Shown here: positions 41,286 through 47,122 of the stretch, in pieces
Layout: every line of letters starts with the position of its first letter
Numbering within the stretch: position 1 is the first letter of the stretch
DNA from: Ardenticatenaceae bacterium
GTDB taxonomy: Bacteria; Chloroflexota; Anaerolineae; Promineifilales; Promineifilaceae
Direction of reading: 5' to 3'
Length of the DNA: 48,996 nt
NCBI GenBank assembly: GCA_020634215.1
Contig: JACKCD010000047.1
Span: 1-48,996, forward strand
Position numbers and translations under genes: made by a program
The notes under the pieces: generated by a model
Database searches by the model: none
Seen by the model: only the letters and a program-made list of their open reading frames with translations
Told to the model about the DNA's origin: nothing

Positions 41286-42172
41286 TTCTTAAAACCGCTC
41301 CCATCCATCGCCGTATGAATGGCACCATCATCCCCCACCCAACCAATGGCAATCTTGGGCGTGGAATGCGCCACGCCCAACCGGCCTCGCCCATCTATCA
41401 CAATTAACCCTGCCATCGAGTTGACAAACATGCCGTCAATGTAATGAATAGCGGCATTGGCTGCTTCTTGCGCCGTAAATCCTTGCGCCATTTTGTCGCA
41501 GGTGTACTTGGTTAGCAGAGCTTGCATGATGTTTTCGCCGTAGCCGGTTGCCCCGGCCGCCCCCACCCCGTTCCAGGCAAAGCCACCCGACCCCAGCAGC
41601 GGTGAATCGCCAACACGGCCGGCCGGTTTCAGCGGCAGCCCACTGGTGGAGGTCGCGGCGGCAACATTGCCCATGCTGTCCATAGCCACTGCGCCCACAG
41701 TATCGGCCGTTCCCGTGGCATCGGCCCGCTTAAACTGGGCAAACGCTTCGGGTGTAATCAGCCGTGCATTTGGCACTAGCGGCATCCCCAGCCGCGCCGC
41801 CAGTTGGTCGGCCCCGGCCCCCACAAAAAAGCAGTGGTCGGTCTCTTCCAGCACCTTCCGCGCCAGCGAAATGGGGTACTGTACCTGCCGCACCGCCGCC
41901 ACCGCGCCAAATTTGTGGGTTGCTCCGTCCACAATCAGGGCATCCATCTCCAACACCCCATCGGCGTTGGGAATGCCGCCCGTACCGGCTTCAAACACGG
42001 GCGCATCTTCCAGCACATTCACCGCCCGCTCCACTGCATCCAGGGCTGAACCACCCGCTTGCAGCACGCCCCAGCCAACGGCCGTTGCTTGCTGCAAATA
42101 CCCCGCCATCGCCCCGTGCAGATCATCCGCCCAATCCCACGCTCCACCATGTACAATGATTCTTGGTTCCAT
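41282..42172 (-). CDS. Isoaspartyl peptidase/L-asparaginase (Ntn hydrolase)
   Basis: A 296-residue member of the plant-type asparaginase family, which cleaves isoaspartyl dipeptides and asparagine. It is made as a precursor that splits itself before a Thr. IVHGGAW at the start, AGTGGIPNADGVLEMDA, and the cleavage site GTADTVGAVAMD with the nucleophile Thr after Asp are visible. ATSTSGLPLKPAGRVGDSPLLGSGGFA and TGYGEN follow as the substrate-binding loops. The length is normal. It is a single gene on the minus strand between two heptad hairpins. Confidence 0.95.
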   Translation of the reverse strand: MEPRIIVHGGAWDWADDLHGAMAGYLQQATAVGWGVLQAGGSALDAVERAVNVLEDAPVFEAGTGGIPNADGVLEMDALIVDGATHKFGAVAAVRQVQYPISLARKVLEETDHCFFVGAGADQLAARLGMPLVPNARLITPEAFAQFKRADATGTADTVGAVAMDSMGNVAAATSTSGLPLKPAGRVGDSPLLGSGGFAWNGVGAAGATGYGENIMQALLTKYTCDKMAQGFTAQEAANAAIHYIDGMFVNSMAGLIVIDGRGRLGVAHSTPKIAIGWVGDDGAIHTAMDGSGFKK

Positions 42173-42185
42173 AGCCCCTTGGACG

Positions 42186-42277
42186 GTAATCGGTAATCAG
42201 TAAACAGTCATCAGTAAACAGTCTTGGCACTGGCTACTGATAACCGATTACCGATAACCGATAACCGATTACTGTTT
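42186..42277. repeat. Heptad hairpin repeat, family GGTAATC
   Basis: GGTAATCGGTAATCAGTAAA with CAGTCATCAGTAAACAG units faces CTGATAACCGATTACCGATA and further ACCGATA/ACCGATT units. Its right end supplies the last codons (K-Q-stop) of the acyl-CoA synthetase on the minus strand. Confidence 0.88.
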
Positions 42278-43840
42278 CGTAATAGCCGCACGACCACCGC
42301 GCAGCACATATTTTTGCACCTTGCCCGTTGCCGTTTTTGGCAGTTCATCCACAAACGTCACCCACTGCGGCGTTTTGAAATGGGCCAGGTTGTCACGCAC
42401 AAATTGTTTGATGTCGGCTTCGCTGGCCTCGGCTCCGGGGCGCAGCACCACAAAGGCGTGGGGCGATTCCCCCCACCTTTCGTGCGGCATCCCGACAATG
42501 GCAACTTCCAGCACCGCCGGATGGCGCAGCAACACCCCTTCTACCTCCACCGAGGAGATGTTTTCGCCGCCGCTAATGATGACATCCTTGATACGATCCC
42601 GGATTTCCACATAGCCGTCGGGATGAACCACGGCGGCATCGCCGCTGTGGAAGTAGCCGTTGCGGATGGCTTTGGCGGTGGCTTCGGGGTCGTTGAAATA
42701 CCCTTTCATGACGACGTTGCCGCGCACCGTAATCTCGCCCAGCGTTTGGCCGTCGTGTGGCACCTCGTTGCCCGCTTCGTCCACCACCAGCAGTTCACCG
42801 GAGCTAACCAACTCCACTCCCTGCCGCGCCTTGATGACGGCGCGTTGGGCGGGCGAGAGGGCGGCATGTTCGGGTAATGGTTCGCAAATGGTGATAAAGG
42901 GGGCAGTTTCGGTGAGGCCATAGACTTGGGTGAGTTCCCAGCCCAGTTCGCCTTCGATGCGCTCGATGGTGGCGGCGGCGGGAGGCGCGCCGGCCGTAAA
43001 CAGTTTGACCCCCCCCTTGACCCCCTCACGCAGTTCGGCCGGCGCGTTGGCAATGCCGATGAGGACGGTGGGGGCGGCGCAGAACATGGTGATGTTCTCG
43101 CGGTTAATGAGGTCAAAAACGGCCGTTGGTGTCACCTGCCGCAAACAAATATTGCTTGCTCCCCGCGCCAGCACAAGCCAGACAAAGGTCCAGCCGTTGG
43201 CATGGAACATCGGCAACGTCCACAGGTAGCGGTCTTGCGGGTGCAGCGCGTGGTGCGCCAGCGTCCCCATAATGTTCATGTAGGCATTGCGATGGGTAAT
43301 CATCACCCCTTTGGGGCGGGCGGTCGTACCGCTGGTATAGTTGATGGAGATAAGGTCGGTTTCGCTGATGTGGGGCTGCTTAAACTGGGGTGATGAGGTG
43401 AGCAAGGCTGTCTCATAATCAATCCAGCCCGGCTTGCTCCCTTCGAGTGCGACAAATTGCTCCACCTGCGGCAGTTGATCCCGAATGCCGTCTACCGCGT
43501 CCAAATAGTCGCTGTGGGCGCAAACGACTTTAGCCCCGCTGTGGTTGATGATGTAGGCAAAATCGTCGGGGGTGAGGCGGTAATTGATGGGGACAATGAC
43601 GGCACCGATTTGCGGGACGGCGTAATACCCTTCGAGGTGGGAGTGGGTGTTAGGGGCAATGTAGGCGACGCGCTCTCCATACTGCACGCCAAAACCTTGC
43701 AGCACGGCCGACCAGCGGTCGCAGCGGTCAAAGAATTGGGCATAGCTAAACCTTGTGTCTTCGTCTACGACGGCCTCGCGCTGGGCGTATAACCGACGCG
43801 CCCGCCGAGCGAATTCCATTGGGGTTAAGGGAACCTCCAT
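42269..43840 (-). CDS. Fatty-acyl-CoA synthetase (AMP-forming)
   Basis: About 523 residues of the ANL (AMP-binding) superfamily. The P-loop is INYTSGTTARPKGVMITHRN, the adenine-binding motif is YGLTETAPF, the hinge region has YFHSGDAAVVHPDGYVEIRDRIKDVIISGGENISSVEVE, and the catalytic Lys is in LPKTATGKVQKYVLR. It activates a fatty acid to its CoA ester and could feed the acyl-CoA dehydrogenase and enoyl-CoA hydratase in this window. ATG 43840 has GGAGGC about 7 bases upstream, while the frame to 44077 only runs through a GGAGATT repeat. The C-terminal K-Q-stop comes from heptad repeat DNA. Confidence 0.94.
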   Translation of the reverse strand: MEVPLTPMEFARRARRLYAQREAVVDEDTRFSYAQFFDRCDRWSAVLQGFGVQYGERVAYIAPNTHSHLEGYYAVPQIGAVIVPINYRLTPDDFAYIINHSGAKVVCAHSDYLDAVDGIRDQLPQVEQFVALEGSKPGWIDYETALLTSSPQFKQPHISETDLISINYTSGTTARPKGVMITHRNAYMNIMGTLAHHALHPQDRYLWTLPMFHANGWTFVWLVLARGASNICLRQVTPTAVFDLINRENITMFCAAPTVLIGIANAPAELREGVKGGVKLFTAGAPPAAATIERIEGELGWELTQVYGLTETAPFITICEPLPEHAALSPAQRAVIKARQGVELVSSGELLVVDEAGNEVPHDGQTLGEITVRGNVVMKGYFNDPEATAKAIRNGYFHSGDAAVVHPDGYVEIRDRIKDVIISGGENISSVEVEGVLLRHPAVLEVAIVGMPHERWGESPHAFVVLRPGAEASEADIKQFVRDNLAHFKTPQWVTFVDELPKTATGKVQKYVLRGGRAAITKQ

Positions 43841-43882
43841 ATTTGCGCCTCCAAGATCAAGGGATGTTAAATGAAACGTATC

Positions 43883-43950
43883 GAAATTGGAGATTGGAGA
43901 TTGGAGATTGTGAAGGTTCATTAATCTCCAATCTCCAGTCCCCAATCCCC
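43883..43950. repeat. Heptad hairpin repeat, family GGAGATT
   Basis: AATTGGAGATTGGAGATTGG followed by AGATT faces AATCTCCAATCTCCAGTCCC and CAATCCCC. It lies upstream of the acyl-CoA synthetase gene in a divergent spacer. Confidence 0.9.
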
Positions 43951-44027
43951 ATTTCTGGAAGTATAGAGGTAAGGTGATGGGGAGGCAAACGGCCGTTTGC
44001 TTCCCCACCATTCCCCCAAGCAAACTA

Positions 44028-44036
44028 TGGTATAAT
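44028..44036 (+). promoter_or_regulatory. Extended -10 promoter element
   Basis: TGGTATAAT has the TGn extension and a perfect TATAAT, 31 bases before the TTG start at 44068. No good -35 box lies at the expected distance. AACGGCCGTT with symmetric flanks (GCAAACGGCCGTTTGC) is just upstream at 43985-44000. Confidence 0.55.
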
Positions 44037-44067
44037 AAGCCCACTTTTGAAAAACTGGAGAAACAAC

Positions 44068-44457
44068 TTGAGTACACCAGTGATTGTCCACCTTCCCTCT
44101 GACACCTATAAACACGCAGAACGGCTCGCTAAATTGACAAGCCGCACAGTCGCCGATGTTTTGACAGAAACCCTGGAACTATCGTTGCCCAAACTAAGCG
44201 AAACTTCTGAAAGTTTGGTTCTGATTGAAGATTTAACAGACGAAGCCATTTTACAACTAACAGAACTTCAGTTAGACAAGACCACCGATAAACGCCTCAG
44301 CGACCTCCTGTATGCACAGCAGGCAGGCTCATTAACGTTTTCGGAACAACATGAACTGGCACATCTCATGCAGGTCTATCAGGAAAGCCTGCTACGCAAA
44401 GCACAAGCATTGGCCGAAGCTGTTAAACGGGGTCTTATTCTCCCTCTTTCTGCATGA
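44068..44457 (+). CDS. Small hypothetical protein upstream of HNH nuclease
   Basis: A 129-residue helical protein that starts at TTG 44068 with CTGGAG 7 bases upstream. The N-terminus VIVHLPSDTYKHAERLAKLTSRTVADVLTETLEL resembles a ribbon-helix-helix-like or antitoxin-type dimerisation segment. The C-terminal half is charged and helical (EEQHELAHLMQVYQESLLRKAQALAEAVKRG-like). I recognise this kind of protein as a frequent companion of small HNH nuclease genes in Cyanobacteria and Chloroflexota. Its TGA overlaps the HNH start (ATGA), so the pair is coupled. An antitoxin or regulator role is a guess. Confidence 0.7.
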   Translation: MSTPVIVHLPSDTYKHAERLAKLTSRTVADVLTETLELSLPKLSETSESLVLIEDLTDEAILQLTELQLDKTTDKRLSDLLYAQQAGSLTFSEQHELAHLMQVYQESLLRKAQALAEAVKRGLILPLSA

Positions 44458-44882
44458 GTTCCAGGCATATTTCTCAAAATATACGCAATCGAATACGCGC
44501 CCAAGCCCAAGATCGCTGCGGATACTGCCTCAGCCAGCAAAAATACGTCCTAGGGCCGCTAGAAATTGAACATATTCAGCCCATTGCACTTGGCGGCAGC
44601 AATGATGAAGACAACCTTTAGCTGGCCTGCCGACTGTGCAACAACTACAAAGGTATTAAGGTTGACGCGCTTGATCCTATAACCCACGAAACCGCGCCAC
44701 TTTTTAACCCCCGCACGCAAAATTGGGCGGAGCATTTTCAATGGAGTACCGATAAGACGCAGATCATAGGCAAAACGGCCGTTGGCCGCGCCACTGTTCT
44801 CGCCCTCCAACTCAACAACATGATGGCCGTTTCAATCAGGCGAGCCTGGGTACAAGCTGGGTGGCACCCACTTCACCCCTAA
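44454..44882 (+). pseudogene. HNH endonuclease interrupted by one amber codon
   Basis: ATG 44454 overlaps the preceding stop. Reading on gives RIRAQAQDRCGYCLSQQ with the first Cys pair and LEIEHIQPIALGGSNDEDNL with the HNH core His. Then TAG at 44619-44621 (codon 56) interrupts, and LACRLCNNYKGIK with the second Cys pair follows in the same frame to TAA 44880-44882. All other parts are intact, so a single base change (probably TGG, since W is common in this position) has broken an otherwise complete 142-residue HNH nuclease. The break separates the catalytic His from the second zinc Cys pair, so neither half should work. Confidence 0.82.
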
Positions 44883-44892
44883 AGGAGTTTTT

Positions 44893-45660
44893 ATGACCAG
44901 CCACATTCTCACCGAGACAAAAGAGCAAATCCTCACCATCACTATCAACCGCCTCGAAAAGAAAAACGCCCTCACCCGCGCCATGTATGCCGCCCTGGCT
45001 GAAGCCATCAACCAGGCCAACGACGACCCCGGCGTGCGTGTGCTGCTCATCACCGGCAGCGGCGACAGCTTCACCAGCGGCAACGACATCATGGATTTTT
45101 TGCAGCAGCCCCCCACCGACGAAACCACCCCGGTTTCCCACTTCCTCCAGGCGATTGCCACGGCGCAAAAATGTTTGGTGGCGGCGGTCAACGGGTTGGC
45201 GATTGGGGTTGGCACGACGATGCTGCTGCACTGCGATTTGGTCTATGCCGCTGCCAGCGCCCGGCTGCAACTGCCGTTTGTCAATTTGGGCGTGGTGCCG
45301 GAAGCTGGCTCCAGCTACTTGCTGCCCCGGCTGATGGGTCACCAGCGAGCGGCGGAACTGCTGATGCTGGGCGAGCCGTTTTCGGCGGCGAAGGGACAGG
45401 AGGTGGGGATTATCAACGAGGTGGTGGCCGATGAAGCCCTTTTGCCCCATGCCTGGGGGGTGGCGCAAAAGCTGGCGGCCAAGCCACCGGCAGCATTGCG
45501 GTTGACTAAGGCATTGTTAAGGGAAAACGGCCGTTTTACCCTCGAAGCCATGCAGCGTGAAGGGGCACATTTCCGCGACCGTCTGCAATCGCCCGAAGCC
45601 ATTGAAGCGTTCACCGCCTTCATGGAGCGCCGCCCGCCCGACTTTTCGCAATTTAGCTAG
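44893..45660 (+). CDS. Enoyl-CoA hydratase/isomerase family protein
   Basis: A 255-residue crotonase-fold protein with AAAGGAG 8 bases before its ATG. ITINRLEKKNALTRAMYAAL, the oxyanion-hole segment FTSGNDIMDFL, VNGLAIGVGTTMLLHCDLVYA, and FVNLGVVPEAGSSYLLPRLMGHQRAAELLMLG match enoyl-CoA hydratases. One catalytic Glu is present in VPEAGSS; the other position, usually Glu after GA, is Thr/Met here (GVGTTMLLHCD), so it may act as an isomerase or on an unusual substrate. Fits the fatty-acid genes nearby. Confidence 0.92.
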   Translation: MTSHILTETKEQILTITINRLEKKNALTRAMYAALAEAINQANDDPGVRVLLITGSGDSFTSGNDIMDFLQQPPTDETTPVSHFLQAIATAQKCLVAAVNGLAIGVGTTMLLHCDLVYAAASARLQLPFVNLGVVPEAGSSYLLPRLMGHQRAAELLMLGEPFSAAKGQEVGIINEVVADEALLPHAWGVAQKLAAKPPAALRLTKALLRENGRFTLEAMQREGAHFRDRLQSPEAIEAFTAFMERRPPDFSQFS

Positions 45661-45751
45661 TATTGGGGAACCATAAGAGCAGCAAGATTTACTATGTGGC
45701 TTGGGCGGTATGATTGATTTATTGCCTACTACCAACCATCTATTGGCTGAG

Positions 45752-46105
45752 CTATGGCATATTATAGAGAATCACACCGTCAATATCATACACGTCCACA
45801 CTCCACGTTCCGCCTCCGGGTGTTGGTGGAGAGACAAGCTTACGTCCTCTAAAGGCAATCAGGTTGCCGGTTTCCAGGGCGGTTTCCAATAAACTTTGTA
45901 GTCTGAGTTCGACTGTAAGGATCACCACTGTCTTCCCAGGCGTATCGCGCAGAGTTACCACGGCATGGCAACCTGTATACGTGGTCAGGGCATAGCCCTC
46001 GACGAGTATGACATGCCCAAACAACGTAACAGTCTGAGGGGGAGTCAATTGGGCAATGTCAAACTGAATTCCTCGCTCTAAGGTTGGCTTGTCAAAGATT
46101 CCCAT
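45752..46105 (-). CDS. Hypothetical protein, beta-rich
   Basis: A 117-residue protein with GGAGAAAA 8-12 bases upstream of its ATG. The sequence alternates short beta-like stretches (TVTLFGHVILVEGYAL, HAVVTLRD, TVVILTVELRLQSLLETAL, GTWSVDVYDIDGVILY). No membrane segment or motif is visible and I recognise no family. It is a lone minus-strand gene that converges with the enoyl-CoA hydratase. Confidence 0.6.
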   Translation of the reverse strand: MGIFDKPTLERGIQFDIAQLTPPQTVTLFGHVILVEGYALTTYTGCHAVVTLRDTPGKTVVILTVELRLQSLLETALETGNLIAFRGRKLVSPPTPGGGTWSVDVYDIDGVILYNMP

Positions 46106-46157
46106 GCTATTTTCTCCTTTCGCATTTCAGCGCCGACGTAACTGTATTGCGTAAAAT

Positions 46158-46832
46158 TTATCCACACATCTCAAGCGTTTGTCTCATGCGGATGGTGATG
46201 AGAAAAACGGCCGTTAATGCCCCCAAATAAAAAGCACCATAAACAGTTTGGAACCCCTTGTCCATCAGGTATGCCAGCGGCGTGAAAATGAGCAGCAGCA
46301 CACTCATGGCGATTGTCCACAGACGCAGTGGCTTAAGGAATGGGGTATTGGTTTTGTGGCTGCGGGCAGCTTGTGCCAACCAAGCGAGGAAGAGGGCAAA
46401 AAAGAGAAATTCGGCCGGTTCGAGGAATTTGGTAAACCACGTTGGCGGATTTGCGTTCTCCCACAGATTCACCCATCCACCCAGCGGCCAAAGCAGTTCT
46501 ACGCCGTTGAACCAGAGCAATAAATCGAGGGCGATGTGTAGGCCAATGCCAATTCCAAGACCCAAACCAAGCGTTGCCCAGCGCGGCCGCTTGCTTACTT
46601 TGGCAATGATGCTGAAAACAGCCAACACAACCACAATAGCAAACAGGCTGTGGGTGAACGTGCGATGTAGACCGTGGGTATCCCACCTGGCAAGCGTGGC
46701 GACGGCTACGGCATAATTGTCTAGATCGGGGAACAAACTTCCGAGAATGATTCCCAGCATCAACCATTCCCGTCTGGGTGTGACTTTACGGGTCGCTGCA
46801 CCAACCAAAGCGTGCAATCCAGCTTGTGCCAT
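46158..46832 (-). CDS. DUF457/YdjM-family metal-dependent membrane hydrolase
   Basis: A 224-residue integral membrane protein. Characteristic features are the N-terminal AGLHALVGAATRKV, the LGSLFPDLDNYAVAV motif with paired Asp residues, the THGLHRTFTHSLFAIV segment with a conserved His trio, and a later LHIALDLLLWFNGVELLWPL. These are the metal-binding motifs of the YdjM/DUF457 family (membrane-bound metal-dependent hydrolases whose substrate is uncertain). Five or six membrane segments are visible. GGGGGT 5 bases before ATG is a possible ribosome site. Confidence 0.88.
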   Translation of the reverse strand: MAQAGLHALVGAATRKVTPRREWLMLGIILGSLFPDLDNYAVAVATLARWDTHGLHRTFTHSLFAIVVVLAVFSIIAKVSKRPRWATLGLGLGIGIGLHIALDLLLWFNGVELLWPLGGWVNLWENANPPTWFTKFLEPAEFLFFALFLAWLAQAARSHKTNTPFLKPLRLWTIAMSVLLLIFTPLAYLMDKGFQTVYGAFYLGALTAVFLITIRMRQTLEMCG

Positions 46833-47102
46833 GTCTACCCCCTATGTCTTGGTCAAGTACAATGGTTATTAGACAAAGACAAAAAAACAAGTCTGGTTCT
46901 ATTTGCGAAGCAAGGTGTTTTCTCGATGGGTTTGCCTCTAGAACACAGCCCCTTGCAATGGCAGTATAGGTGGAAGGCTGAATGGGGGTCAATGACAAAT
47001 GACCGTTGCTGGCTGGACAAATGTCATGTTTGCTGAGAGAACAGCGACTGGGAAAAATTCCCTCTATAACCCAAGCAAGTTAGCGTGAATGGGAAAGAAG
47101 GA

Positions 47103-47122
47103 TGAAAAACGGCCGTTTTTCA
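47103..47122. terminator. Perfect 20-bp palindrome at the end of the cytochrome b fusion gene
   Basis: TGAAAAACGGCCGTTTTTCA is an AACGGCCGTT copy with extended symmetric flanks. Its right end provides the TGA stop of the minus-strand gene at 47120. The A/T flanks would give a hairpin followed by T residues on either strand, so termination is plausible. Spacer 46833-47102 holds nothing else that I recognise apart from the leader of the upstream gene. Confidence 0.5.

Noticed and set aside
43841..44077. N-terminal extension of the acyl-CoA synthetase frame; likewise guaA to 16069, DUF2207 to 37010, lutA to 29851, zinc-ribbon gene to 34938
   Set aside because: The extra residues translate spacer hairpins (for example WRLEIGD-like or TDYRLPITDYRL phrases) and are absent from the families.
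46833..47102. Small plus-strand frame at 46812-47036
   Set aside because: It overlaps the DUF457 gene start, lacks a ribosome site and resembles nothing known.
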